64,000 nucleotides of DNA, taken from contig CAZRKC010000009.1 in assembly GCA_964600665.1 (NCBI GenBank), positions 1-64,000 on the forward strand. Direction: 5' to 3'. The notes beneath the pieces are model-generated. The model was not told where the DNA came from and made no database searches. It was given only the letters and a program-made list of their open reading frames with translations. This document shows positions 28,079-36,715 of this stretch, piece after piece; the first letter of the stretch is position 1, and every line of letters starts with the position of its first letter. The DNA comes from CAZRKC01 sp964600665. Lineage in GTDB: Bacteria; Bacillota; SLNR01. The translations under genes were made by a program, and so were the position numbers.

Positions 28079-28257
28079 AATGAATACATACAGTGTTTTG
28101 AACAAAAAGCAGGATTACATAGATTTGAAGATTTAGACAGAGCAATTTTAAATTTGGAAATTATCGGGCGACCCTAAAAGCAGTAAAATTGCAATAGCCC
28201 TTTTATATAACCACAGTTAAGGTAGACCTACGATAAAAATACGAGAGTGAGGAACTT

Positions 28258-28803
28258 ATGATGAATAAGAATTTATTGATACTTGGCGCAGGCGGTCACG
28301 GAAGAGTTGTAAAGGAAATTGCTGAAGCGATGGGCACATTTGAAAAGATTGATTTTCTTGATGATCATTCAGATCTGGCTATTGGCAGCTTGGCAGACAA
28401 TGAAAAACTAGCCGGTGAATACAGCTATGCGTTTCCTGCTTTTGGAGATAGCAAGCTTAGAATGAGGTGGATGGAGAAGCTTGAAGAAAACTGCTTCACA
28501 ATACCAGTACTGGTTCACCCAAGCGCATTCATAAGTCCTTCAGCTTCAGTCTATCCGGGATCGGTAATTGAAGCCAGAGCAATTATAAATACAAATACCG
28601 TTATCGAGCGAGGCTGCATAATTGATTTAGGATCAATTGTAGACCACGATTCATTCATTGGCTTTGGTTGTCATATCGACTGTGGTGCTATTGTGAAGGC
28701 TCACTGTGTGGTTATGGCTCACACAGAAATTGAAAGCGGGCAAATTGTTACACGAGATGACATGCCAACACCAGAACAATTTTTGAAAGCTAATGGATTT
28801 TAG
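28258..28803 (+). CDS. PglD/NeuD-family acetyltransferase
   Basis: A 181-aa hexapeptide acyltransferase, the first gene of the AT-rich run. The N-terminal domain starts LLILGAGGHGRVVKEIAE and contains DFLDDHS. The beta-helix begins at VLVHPSAFISPSASVYPGS near residue 82 and runs through GCIIDLGSIVDHDSFIGFGCHI. It ends with a short tail (TPEQFLKANGF) and lacks the usual last coil with G-N-P-A, so it is slightly short. It probably acetylates an amino sugar that the next gene's product loads on the carrier lipid. The start follows GTGAGGAA. Confidence 0.87.
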   Translation: MMNKNLLILGAGGHGRVVKEIAEAMGTFEKIDFLDDHSDLAIGSLADNEKLAGEYSYAFPAFGDSKLRMRWMEKLEENCFTIPVLVHPSAFISPSASVYPGSVIEARAIINTNTVIERGCIIDLGSIVDHDSFIGFGCHIDCGAIVKAHCVVMAHTEIESGQIVTRDDMPTPEQFLKANGF

Positions 28804-28811
28804 GGGTGGAT

Positions 28812-29435
28812 ATGATGTACCTAAAAATAAAAAGAAGCATAGATTTTATAATGGCGCTAATAGGACTAATCGTTCTATCGCCCTTGTTTTTGTTTCTTAT
28901 AGTTGCAATAAAGATCGATTCACCAGGGCCTGTTCTATTCAAACAGAAGAGAGTAGGAATTCATAAGAGTCATTTTAACATTTTGAAATTTAGAACTATG
29001 CGCATTGATACGCCGAAGGACACTCCAACGCATCATTTGGAGAATCCGGAGCAGTGGATCACTAAAGTTGGAAAGGTTTTGAGGAAGACCAGTCTTGATG
29101 AGCTACCTCAAATTATAAATATACTTCGTGGGGATATGGCGATAGTAGGACCTCGTCCTGCTCTTTGGAATCAGTATGACCTGATTGAAGAAAGAGACAA
29201 GTATGGTGCCAATGATGTGCCAGTTGGTCTTACAGGATGGGCGCAGATTAATGGTAGAGATGAACTTGAGATCCATGCTAAGGCGAGACTTGATGGAGAA
29301 TACACTGAGAAGATTGGGATGTTAATGGATCTCAGATGCTTCTTTGGGACTATCTTCAGTGTTTTGAGAAGTCATGGTGTTGTTGAAGGTGGGACTGGTA
29401 CGAAAAAGGCTGATAAAGAGTCAGTGAAACAATAG
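28812..29435 (+). CDS. initiating sugar-1-phosphate transferase (PglC/EpsL type)
   Basis: Complete monotopic phosphoglycosyl transferase of about 207 aa, predicted to start the repeat unit made by the AT-rich genes. It has a re-entrant helix (IDFIMALIGLIVLSPLFLF), PGPVLFKQKRVG, FNILKFRTMRIDTPKD, KTSLDELPQIINILRGDMAIVGPRPALWN with the Asp-Glu pair, then VGLTGWAQINGRDELE. ATG 28812 (or 28815) follows AGGGGTGG. It is close in sequence to the truncated copy at 27713, sharing FRTMRIDTP and KTSLDELPQ, so it may functionally replace it. Confidence 0.92.
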   Translation: MMYLKIKRSIDFIMALIGLIVLSPLFLFLIVAIKIDSPGPVLFKQKRVGIHKSHFNILKFRTMRIDTPKDTPTHHLENPEQWITKVGKVLRKTSLDELPQIINILRGDMAIVGPRPALWNQYDLIEERDKYGANDVPVGLTGWAQINGRDELEIHAKARLDGEYTEKIGMLMDLRCFFGTIFSVLRSHGVVEGGTGTKKADKESVKQ

Positions 29436-29445
29436 GGGTGAACAG

Positions 29446-30342
29446 ATGTTATTAGTGACAGGGATTACAGGGCATACAGGTAGATATTTCTTACAAGAAC
29501 TTATTGATCATAAATATGCTGGACTGATCCGATGCATCGTGAGGGAGACATCTGACACGTCAATGTTGGATAACAGTGAGTTAAATATTGAGAAGGTTTA
29601 TGGGGATCTATGCGACAAAGAGTTCATAAGAAAAGCTGTCAATGGTGTAGATAATATCATGCACATCTATAACATTCATCATTCCCCCATGATTGTACAA
29701 GCAGCAATTGAAAATAATGTTAGTCGAGCAATCTTAGTACATACAACTGGAATTTATTCAAACTTTAAATATGCTTCTCAAGGCTATAAGGACATAGAGA
29801 AAAAAGTATCAGAAATGACTTCAGAATCAAATTGTCCTACAAATGTAACGATTCTTAGACCAACGATGATTTATGGTGATCTTTGTGATAGTAATATGAG
29901 CAAGTTCATAAGAATGATAGATAAACTTAGAATCATGCCAGTTATCAATGGTGGAAGAAGTTTGATACAGCCAGTAAATGCTAGAGATTTAGGAAAGGCA
30001 TTTTTTACAGTCCTTATGTCTACTGATAAAACAGCTGGAAAAGCATATGACTTATCAGGTGAAAAGCCTCTACAGATGATAGAAGTTTTTAAGATAATTA
30101 GCGATAGTCTCAAAAAGAAAACAATCTTTGTGAGTGTTCCTCTTGGATTCGGTGTCTTACTTGCCAAAGTAGCGAGAATACTAACTTTTGGAAAGATGGA
30201 TTATATAGAAAGGGTTCAGAGAATGGGAGAAGACAGAAGTTATCCACATACTGAAGCCAAGAAAGATTTCAACTATAGTCCTATGAGTTTTGAAAAGGGC
30301 ATTCTAATTGAAGTGAACCAGTATTTGAAGAAGACTAAGTGA
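29446..30342 (+). CDS. NAD(P)-binding SDR/NmrA-like epimerase or reductase
   Basis: 298 aa, extended-SDR type. The cofactor motif is VTGITGHTGRYFLQE at residues 4-18. VYGDLCDKEFIRKAV is near 45, and ILRPTMIYGDL near 141 matches the usual epimerase strand. The catalytic Tyr/Lys is not in a clear Y-x-x-x-K setting; GYKDIEKKV near 114 is a possible equivalent. It may epimerise or reduce a nucleotide sugar, or be a 4-keto reductase as in some FucNAc/QuiNAc clusters. It lies 10 bases after the sugar transferase and 19 before a GT4 gene. The exact reaction is unknown. Confidence 0.72.
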   Translation: MLLVTGITGHTGRYFLQELIDHKYAGLIRCIVRETSDTSMLDNSELNIEKVYGDLCDKEFIRKAVNGVDNIMHIYNIHHSPMIVQAAIENNVSRAILVHTTGIYSNFKYASQGYKDIEKKVSEMTSESNCPTNVTILRPTMIYGDLCDSNMSKFIRMIDKLRIMPVINGGRSLIQPVNARDLGKAFFTVLMSTDKTAGKAYDLSGEKPLQMIEVFKIISDSLKKKTIFVSVPLGFGVLLAKVARILTFGKMDYIERVQRMGEDRSYPHTEAKKDFNYSPMSFEKGILIEVNQYLKKTK

Positions 30343-30361
30343 TGAAAGTAGGACTGACAAT

Positions 30362-31471
30362 ATGAAAATAGCTGTACTCTCAAGCCATACGTCATCACTA
30401 TTTTGGTTTCGTATGGATATGATGAAAGATTTTATAAAACATGGACATACCGTTATTGCTTTAGGACCAGAACCTGAATCAAACTGGAAAAGTAAGTTTG
30501 AGGAATATGGTGTTCATTATAAGCAACTCTTTGTAGAAAGAAATGGTATAAACCCGTTTAGTGATTTAAGAACTTATCGAGAGCTTAAGCGATTTATGAA
30601 AGAAGAAAAGCCAGACAAAATATTCGCATACCAAGCAAAAACTGTAGTTTATGGAAGTCTTGCAGCAAAATCTAATGGTATTACCGAAGTATATCCTCTG
30701 ATAGCAGGTCTCGGGTCAATTTTTAGGGGAGAAGGAATTAAAAACAAAATAATCAAAACAATAATGAAGACAGAATATCGTTTGGCATGTAATGCGAGTA
30801 AGAAGGTATTTTTCCAAAATAATGATGATAAAAATGAGTTTATAAATAACGGACTTATTAAAGAAGATAAAATCGTGATTATAAATGGATCAGGTGTGAA
30901 CCTTGAAAAGTTTAGACCAGAATTATTGCCTGATACACCAGCATTCTTGTTTATAGGTAGACTAATAAAAGATAAAGGTGTTATGGAATATTTAGAAGCT
31001 TGCAAAAGAATTAAGAGTGAATATCCTGAAGTAAGGTGTTTGCTTGTTGGGCCTTATGATAGCAATCCATCGGCATTACAACCAGAAGAGTTACAGCCTT
31101 ATATAGACGAAGGTATTATCGAATATTTTGGAGAGCAGACCGATGTTAGGCCTTATCTAAAACAGTGTAGCACTTATGTATTACCTTCGTATCATGAAGG
31201 GACTCCTAAGACTGTCCTTGAGGCAATGGCTATAGGGCGAGCAATTATAACTAGTGATGCTCCTGGATGTAGAGAAACTGTCACAGATAAATATAACGGA
31301 TTTCTAGTGGCTGTAAAAGATGTAAAAGGTTTAGTTGATAAAATGAGAACTCTAATAGATGATCAAGAAACAAATAGGATTATGGCGGAACGCAGCTTGA
31401 AACTCGCTGAAGAAAAGTATGATGTAAATATTGTCAATAAATTTATTATGAAAACTATGGGACTAATATAA
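30362..31471 (+). CDS. GT4 glycosyltransferase (PglA-like)
   Basis: A 369-aa GT-B enzyme. It starts IAVLSSHTSSLFWFRMDMM with DFIKHGHTVIALGPE, typical of the PglA/WbpH-like subgroup that adds the second sugar to an undecaprenyl-linked amino sugar. The acceptor half has YQAKTVVYGSLAAK and IAGLGSIFRGEG. The donor half has FLFIGRLIKDKGVMEYLEA near residue 198 and the E-x7-E pair EGTPKTVLE near 279, then GRAIITSDAPGCRETV. Neighbouring initiating-transferase genes support a second-sugar role. The start lies after GAAAGTAGG. Confidence 0.88.
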   Translation: MKIAVLSSHTSSLFWFRMDMMKDFIKHGHTVIALGPEPESNWKSKFEEYGVHYKQLFVERNGINPFSDLRTYRELKRFMKEEKPDKIFAYQAKTVVYGSLAAKSNGITEVYPLIAGLGSIFRGEGIKNKIIKTIMKTEYRLACNASKKVFFQNNDDKNEFINNGLIKEDKIVIINGSGVNLEKFRPELLPDTPAFLFIGRLIKDKGVMEYLEACKRIKSEYPEVRCLLVGPYDSNPSALQPEELQPYIDEGIIEYFGEQTDVRPYLKQCSTYVLPSYHEGTPKTVLEAMAIGRAIITSDAPGCRETVTDKYNGFLVAVKDVKGLVDKMRTLIDDQETNRIMAERSLKLAEEKYDVNIVNKFIMKTMGLI

Positions 31472-31485
31472 AGGAGTTAACTGAT

Positions 31486-32805
31486 ATGAGTTTATATGAA
31501 AAGATTAAAAATAGAGAAGAAAAAATTTCACTTGTTGGTTTAGGTTATGTTGGTATGCCAATAGCAGTTTCTTTTGCTAAAAATGTTAATGTCATTGGAT
31601 TTGATATTAGTGAGGAGAAAGTTGAGTTATATAAGAAAGGAATTGATCCAACTAAAGAGGTTGGAGATGATGTAATTAAGTCAACAACTGTAGAGTTTAC
31701 AGCTGATGAGAGCAAACTTAAAGAAGCTAAGTTTCATATTATTGCTGTACCTACTCCGGTTAACGCAGATCACACACCCGATCTAAGACCAGTAGAATCA
31801 GCAAGTAGAACAGTCGGGCGAAATCTGACTAAGGGATCCATTGTTGTATTTGAGTCCACTGTTTATCCAGGTGTTACAGAAGAAATCTGTATTCCAATTC
31901 TTGAGAAAGAATCAGGATTGAAATGTGGCGAAGATTTCAAGGTGGGTTATTCACCAGAGAGAATCAATCCTGGTGATAAAGTACATAGACTTGAGACGAT
32001 TGTAAAAGTTGTATCTGGTATGGATGAAGAGTCACTTGATATTATTGCAAAAGTGTACGAGCTTGTGGTTGATGCTGGAGTACATAGAGCTGAATCTATA
32101 AAAGTGGCTGAAGCTGCAAAGGTTATTGAGAATTCACAAAGAGATATTAATATCGCATTTATGAATGAACTTTCCATCATCTTTAATAAAATGGGAATAG
32201 ATACTAAAGCTGTTCTAAAAGCTGCAGGAACGAAGTGGAACTTCTTGAACTTCTCCCCAGGGTTAGTTGGTGGACACTGTATTGGTGTGGACCCATATTA
32301 TCTCACATACAAAGCTGAACAACTAGGATACCACTCACAAATTATTCTTTCTGGTAGGAGAATCAATGATGATATGGGCAAATATGTGGTTGAGAATCTA
32401 ATTAAAAACCTCATTAAAGCAGATGTTCCTGTTAAAGATGCAAAAGTCGCCATTCTAGGCTTTACATTCAAAGAAAACTGCCCTGATACGAGAAACACTA
32501 GAGTTATTGATATTGTCAACGAGCTAAAAGAATATGGAATCAATCCGATGATTGCAGACCCGGAGGCAGATGCTGAGGAAGCAAAACAGGAGTATGGCAT
32601 TATATTTGATTCAGTAGAAGATATAAAAGAGATGGATGCAATTGTTGTTTCAGTTGGACATGACCAATTCTTAAAATTCACTCAAGAAGACTTCAATAAG
32701 ATGTTTAAAGAAGGAACTAATGAAAGCAAAGTATTACTTGATATCAAAGGAATCTTGGAAAGAAAAGAGTACGAATCAGCTGGATATAAGTATTGGAGAT
32801 TATGA
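31486..32805 (+). CDS. UDP-N-acetylhexosamine 6-dehydrogenase (TviB/WbpO type)
   Basis: Second copy of the enzyme seen at 1487, with identical length (439 aa) but AT-rich codons. It has GLGYVGMPIAVSFAKN near residue 18, KVAEAAKVIENSQRD near 208, and catalytic Cys in GGHCIGVDPYY near 265. FKENCPDTRNTR near 332 and the closing YESAGYKYWRL mirror the other copy. It oxidises UDP-GlcNAc or UDP-GalNAc to the uronate. The WbpP-like 4-epimerase at 34531 would supply UDP-GalNAc, making UDP-GalNAcA a reasonable product. The ATG follows AAAGGAG. Confidence 0.93.
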   Translation: MSLYEKIKNREEKISLVGLGYVGMPIAVSFAKNVNVIGFDISEEKVELYKKGIDPTKEVGDDVIKSTTVEFTADESKLKEAKFHIIAVPTPVNADHTPDLRPVESASRTVGRNLTKGSIVVFESTVYPGVTEEICIPILEKESGLKCGEDFKVGYSPERINPGDKVHRLETIVKVVSGMDEESLDIIAKVYELVVDAGVHRAESIKVAEAAKVIENSQRDINIAFMNELSIIFNKMGIDTKAVLKAAGTKWNFLNFSPGLVGGHCIGVDPYYLTYKAEQLGYHSQIILSGRRINDDMGKYVVENLIKNLIKADVPVKDAKVAILGFTFKENCPDTRNTRVIDIVNELKEYGINPMIADPEADAEEAKQEYGIIFDSVEDIKEMDAIVVSVGHDQFLKFTQEDFNKMFKEGTNESKVLLDIKGILERKEYESAGYKYWRL

Positions 32806-33755
32806 TGAGTGGTAAATTTGTAATATCGTTAGATTTCGAAAAATATTGGGGAGTAAGAGACCATAAGTCAATTAGTGATTATCAAGAGAATTTAGATAAT
32901 GTTGACTTAATAGTTAAAAGAACCTTAGAACTGTTTGATATGAAAAAAATTCATGCTACATGGGCGATAGTAGGCTTCATGTTGTTTGAAAATAAAATCC
33001 AATTAATAGAAATGCTTGATGAAATTAAACAATTATATTTCGATATTAGTTTGAACCCGTATAAATATATTGAATTTAACGAGTTAATACCAAAATATCA
33101 TTTTTCAATTCAACAAATTAGACAGATTTTATGCACTCCTTTTCAAGAAATTGCATCACATACTTTTTCTCATTATTACTGTTTAGAAGAAGGACAGAAT
33201 ATTGTTGATTTTAAGTTTGACTGTGATAGGTTTCAAGAAATCTCGAAAGAGTTTGGTATTAATGTTAAAACAATCATTTTTCCAAGAAACCAAATAAATA
33301 CAAATTACTTAGATGTTTTAGTTGAGAATAGTATTTATGCCTACAGAGGAACTGAGGAACATCCAATTTATGAGGCCAGCTCAAAACAAAAGAACACAAT
33401 GCTTAAGAGGATTTTACGTTTCTTAGACAGGTATATTAATTTAACTGGTCATCATACCTATAAAATTGATAAATCGTTAAAAGTTATTAATGTAAAATCA
33501 AGTCGATTTTTAGCTCCATATAATAAGAAACTGGCTTTGCTTGATATGTTACGATTAAATCGCATAAAAAAATCAATGACTTATGCTGCCAAGAACAATC
33601 AGGTTTTCCATCTTTGGTGGCATCCACATAATTTTGGAAAGAATATTGAGGAAAACTTTAGGTTTTTAAATGGAATAATTTCACACTATCAGTATTTGAA
33701 TTCACATTATGGATTTGAGAGCAAAAATATTAACGAAATCGTATCGGAGATGTAG
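32802..33755 (+). CDS. NodB-type polysaccharide deacetylase-like protein
   Basis: A 317-aa member of the carbohydrate esterase 4 fold without a signal peptide, hence cytoplasmic. The metal triad is recognisable: Asp in FVISLDFEKYWG at the N-terminus and the two His of ASHTFSHYYC near residue 122. HATWAIVGFML (near 50) and FHLWWHPHNFG (near 270) are the other barrel motifs. It probably removes an N- or O-acetyl group from a nucleotide sugar or lipid-linked intermediate. ATG 32802 overlaps the previous stop, with GGAG upstream. The formyltransferase starts 3 bases after its stop, suggesting paired action. Confidence 0.82.
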   Translation: MMSGKFVISLDFEKYWGVRDHKSISDYQENLDNVDLIVKRTLELFDMKKIHATWAIVGFMLFENKIQLIEMLDEIKQLYFDISLNPYKYIEFNELIPKYHFSIQQIRQILCTPFQEIASHTFSHYYCLEEGQNIVDFKFDCDRFQEISKEFGINVKTIIFPRNQINTNYLDVLVENSIYAYRGTEEHPIYEASSKQKNTMLKRILRFLDRYINLTGHHTYKIDKSLKVINVKSSRFLAPYNKKLALLDMLRLNRIKKSMTYAAKNNQVFHLWWHPHNFGKNIEENFRFLNGIISHYQYLNSHYGFESKNINEIVSEM

Positions 33756-33758
33756 GCT

Positions 33759-34517
33759 ATGAAAATAGTAATGTTAGCAGGTAAAGGGGACTCATCAAAG
33801 TTTGTTTTTAACGAGATCCAAAAGTATTATCCAATAATCAAGGTTTTAGAGGAAGAGAGTCCAAACAAATTCAATATGATACGTAACCGTGTTAGAAGAG
33901 TTGGATGGATCAATGTTATTGGACAGATAATGTTTCTTTTGTTCAGCAAACTGCTTAAAGTTAAATCCAAAAATAGGATTAAAAAACTAATTGAGGACTA
34001 CGAACTAAGCAAATCACCTATCAATGAAAGAGTATTGAAACATGTAACAAGTGTAAATTCTGATGAAGCTATAGAAGAACTAAAGCATTTGGACCCAGAT
34101 ATAGTTATCGTAAACGGAACTCGAATTATTTCTCAGAAAGTGCTCTCATCTGTAAGGGCTAAATTCATTAATACACATTTAGGTATTACACCTAAATATA
34201 GAGGCGTTCATGGGGGGTATTGGGCAATTGCCAATAACGATATGGGGAATTGTGGTACCACAGTTCATTTAGTAGATAAAGGTATCGATACAGGAGGTAT
34301 ACTATACCAAGGTGTTATTAAAATAGACTCAAGTGATAATTACTGCACTTATCCAATACATCAAGTTAGTATTGGAATTAAACTAATGCTGAAAGCTTTA
34401 GGTGATGCCGAAAAGAATAATTTACGCATTGTTGAAAATGATTTAGAGTCAAAACTTTGGTATCATCCTGAAATTTGGACGTATATTAAGAATTATCTGT
34501 TATGGAAAATAAAGTGA
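33759..34517 (+). CDS. sugar N-formyltransferase-like protein
   Basis: A 252-aa protein with a formyl-transferase N domain (Fmt/ArnA/WbtJ fold) that uses N10-formyltetrahydrofolate. The domain lies in the centre: DPDIVIVNGTRIIS, then FINTHLGITPKYRGVHGGYWAI near residue 133 (Asn-x-His and the Y-R-G loop) and HLVDKGIDTGGIL near 168 with the catalytic Asp. The first 75 residues are an unusual, basic, helical extension. Without the C-terminal tRNA-binding domain of Fmt it is not the housekeeping enzyme, so a sugar amine is the likely acceptor. It directly follows a deacetylase gene. Confidence 0.82.
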   Translation: MKIVMLAGKGDSSKFVFNEIQKYYPIIKVLEEESPNKFNMIRNRVRRVGWINVIGQIMFLLFSKLLKVKSKNRIKKLIEDYELSKSPINERVLKHVTSVNSDEAIEELKHLDPDIVIVNGTRIISQKVLSSVRAKFINTHLGITPKYRGVHGGYWAIANNDMGNCGTTVHLVDKGIDTGGILYQGVIKIDSSDNYCTYPIHQVSIGIKLMLKALGDAEKNNLRIVENDLESKLWYHPEIWTYIKNYLLWKIK

Positions 34518-34530
34518 GGCGAATTATTTT

Positions 34531-35505
34531 ATGGGATATGAAAATATAACATTTGAAAAAGATAGTGTATTTCTCGTAACAGGTGGAGCTGGTTTTATTG
34601 GCTCCAACTTGTGCGAAGTTTTACTAGATAAAGGTTATAAGGTGAGATGTCTAGATGATCTTTCTAATGGCAAACAGGCTAATGTTGATTTGTTTATTGA
34701 TAATCCTAAGTATACATTTATAAAAGGGGACATAAGAGATCTAGATACTTGTATGAAGGCTTGTGAAGGCGTTGATTATGTCCTTAATCAAGCGGCTTGG
34801 GGAAGTGTTCCGAGAAGTATCGAGATGCCTTTACTATATGAAGAAATAAATATTAGAGGAACACTTAACATGATGGAGGCTGCGAGGCTAAACAGAGTGA
34901 AGAAGTTTGTCTACGCTTCCAGTTCATCTGTTTATGGGGATGAGCCCAATCTCCCAAAACAAGAAGGCAGAGAAGGAAATTTACTATCTCCATATGCCTT
35001 AACTAAAATGGTTGATGAGGAATATGCAAAGCTTTATTCAAAATTATATGGATTAGATACTTACGGACTAAGATACTTTAATGTATTTGGGAAAAGACAA
35101 GATCCTAATGGTGCCTATGCTGCTGTCATTCCTAAGTTTATAAAACAATTGCTTAATGATGAACAACCAACAATAAATGGTGATGGAAATCAAAGTAGGG
35201 ATTTTACTTATATTGAAAATGTGATTGAAGCTAATCTAAAATCTTGTAAGGCATCATCCGAAGTTGCTGGAGAAGCTTTTAATATTGCTTATGGTGGAAG
35301 AGAATATCTAATTGATGTCTATAATTCCCTTTGCAAAGCTCTAGGGAAAAATGTAGAACCCGTTTTTGGGCCGGATAGAAAAGGTGACATTAAGCATAGT
35401 AATGCTGATATCAGCAAGGCGAAAGAAATGATTGGATATAACCCTAGCTGGAGTTTTGAACGAGGCATAGAAGCTGCAATAGAATGGTATAGAAAGAACC
35501 TATAA
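34531..35505 (+). CDS. UDP-GlcNAc(A) C4-epimerase (WbpP type)
   Basis: A 324-aa extended SDR. The NAD motif is VTGGAGFIGSNLCEVL near residue 15. The catalytic Ser/Tyr/Lys sit in ASSSSVYGDEP near 128 and SPYALTKMVDEEY near 150. WGSVPRSIEMP (near 90) and FNVFGKRQDPNGAYAAVIPKF (near 186) are hallmarks of the WbpP/WbgU group, which interconverts N-acetylated UDP-Glc and UDP-Gal sugars. It pairs logically with the dehydrogenase at 31486. With galE broken at 47041, this may be the only intact 4-epimerase in the locus. The start has only a weak GAGGCG site. Confidence 0.9.
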   Translation: MGYENITFEKDSVFLVTGGAGFIGSNLCEVLLDKGYKVRCLDDLSNGKQANVDLFIDNPKYTFIKGDIRDLDTCMKACEGVDYVLNQAAWGSVPRSIEMPLLYEEINIRGTLNMMEAARLNRVKKFVYASSSSVYGDEPNLPKQEGREGNLLSPYALTKMVDEEYAKLYSKLYGLDTYGLRYFNVFGKRQDPNGAYAAVIPKFIKQLLNDEQPTINGDGNQSRDFTYIENVIEANLKSCKASSEVAGEAFNIAYGGREYLIDVYNSLCKALGKNVEPVFGPDRKGDIKHSNADISKAKEMIGYNPSWSFERGIEAAIEWYRKNL

Positions 35506-35545
35506 AATGTTCTGGTGCTTAAATAAATAATGAATGGATGATTTT

Positions 35546-36694
35546 ATGAAGAAAATAATTTATATGGGGCCAATGGAATTTCCCGATAAGAATGCTGCAG
35601 CACAAAGGGTCTTGAATATTAGCAAAATTTTATCCGAATTAGGATACGAAGTAATCCTAATAGGTTATAATCGACAATTAAACTTAATGAACAATGCTTA
35701 TCATCATTCAAAAGTCGGTGGATTTGAATGTTACGAATACCCCTACCCAGAAACAAAAATAAATTGGTTTAATAAAGTAATTAGCACAAAAGAATTTGAG
35801 CTAGTTTTTGAGAAACACAATCCAGAGGATATCGAAGCTGTTATTCTTTATAATTACTATTCAATTGCATCGATGAGAATCAAGAAAATATTATCCGAGT
35901 TCAATGTAAAAGTTATTTCTGATATAACAGAGTGGTACAGCAATTCTAGAAACATATTTAAGAATATAGATAATTTTTTTCGGATGAGATTTGTAAACTT
36001 AAAGATGGACGCAAATATTTGTATTAGCAAATACTTAGAAAAATATTACCATGAAAGAAAATGTAAAACTGCATATATTCCGGCAATAGTGGATTCTCAT
36101 AATACAAAATGGAATAATTGTCATTGGGAAAGACCAGGTTATCCAAGAGTAATTTCATACGTTGGTTCTCCAGGAATTCGAGAAGGGAAAGATAGATTAG
36201 ATATAATTGTTGAGTCTTTCAAAAAAGTAAGAGAAAAGAATATAAAGTATTTGTTAAATATTGTAGGGATCAATAAAGAAGATTTTCTTAAATTTTACCC
36301 GGATTACAGTAAACACGATTTTGAAGATATCAACTTTTACGGAAAGGTAAATCACGAGATTGCCTTAAATATCATTAAGAAGTCTGATTACACTATTTTT
36401 TTTAGAGAAATAAATAGAGTTACTACTGCAGGTTTTCCAACTAAGTTAGGTGAAAGTTTTGCATGCGGAGTACCAGTTATTACAAATTCAACAAGTGATA
36501 TTTCAGATTTTCTCATTGATGAAGAAAATGGATTTATTGCTCAAAACTTTGACTTAGAGAGTCTTGTTGAGACAATAGAAAAAGCATTGTTGATTGATGA
36601 TGAGAAATTAACTGAAATGCATACCAGTTGTAGAATAAAGAATATGCTTGATGTTAGTAATTACTACAATGAATTAGGAATGTTGTTTGATTAA
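35546..36694 (+). CDS. GT4-like glycosyltransferase
   Basis: About 382 aa. The N-terminal half has MEFPDKNAAAQRVLNISKIL, a motif seen in GT-B enzymes of capsule clusters, and ILYNYYSIASMRI. The donor half has VISYVGSPGIREGKDRLDI near residue 206, INFYGKVNHEIALNII and KLGESFACGVPVITNSTSD near 300, where the Glu stands at the usual nucleotide-sugar site. It is predicted to add one sugar to the lipid-linked repeat. The ATG at 35546 is preferred to that at 35534 because of a GGATG site, though both are weak. Confidence 0.83.
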   Translation: MKKIIYMGPMEFPDKNAAAQRVLNISKILSELGYEVILIGYNRQLNLMNNAYHHSKVGGFECYEYPYPETKINWFNKVISTKEFELVFEKHNPEDIEAVILYNYYSIASMRIKKILSEFNVKVISDITEWYSNSRNIFKNIDNFFRMRFVNLKMDANICISKYLEKYYHERKCKTAYIPAIVDSHNTKWNNCHWERPGYPRVISYVGSPGIREGKDRLDIIVESFKKVREKNIKYLLNIVGINKEDFLKFYPDYSKHDFEDINFYGKVNHEIALNIIKKSDYTIFFREINRVTTAGFPTKLGESFACGVPVITNSTSDISDFLIDEENGFIAQNFDLESLVETIEKALLIDDEKLTEMHTSCRIKNMLDVSNYYNELGMLFD

Positions 36695-36715
36695 ATATTT
36701 AGGAAAGGGATGCTT

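Noticed and set aside
28079..28257. Resolvase remnant just after the composition joint
   Set aside because: Short stretches (for example IIGRP) recall a resolvase linker, but frames are broken throughout and no motif is long enough to support it.
33759..34517. Housekeeping methionyl-tRNA formyltransferase
   Set aside because: The C-terminal Fmt domain is absent, the N-terminus is unlike Fmt, and all neighbours are glycan genes.
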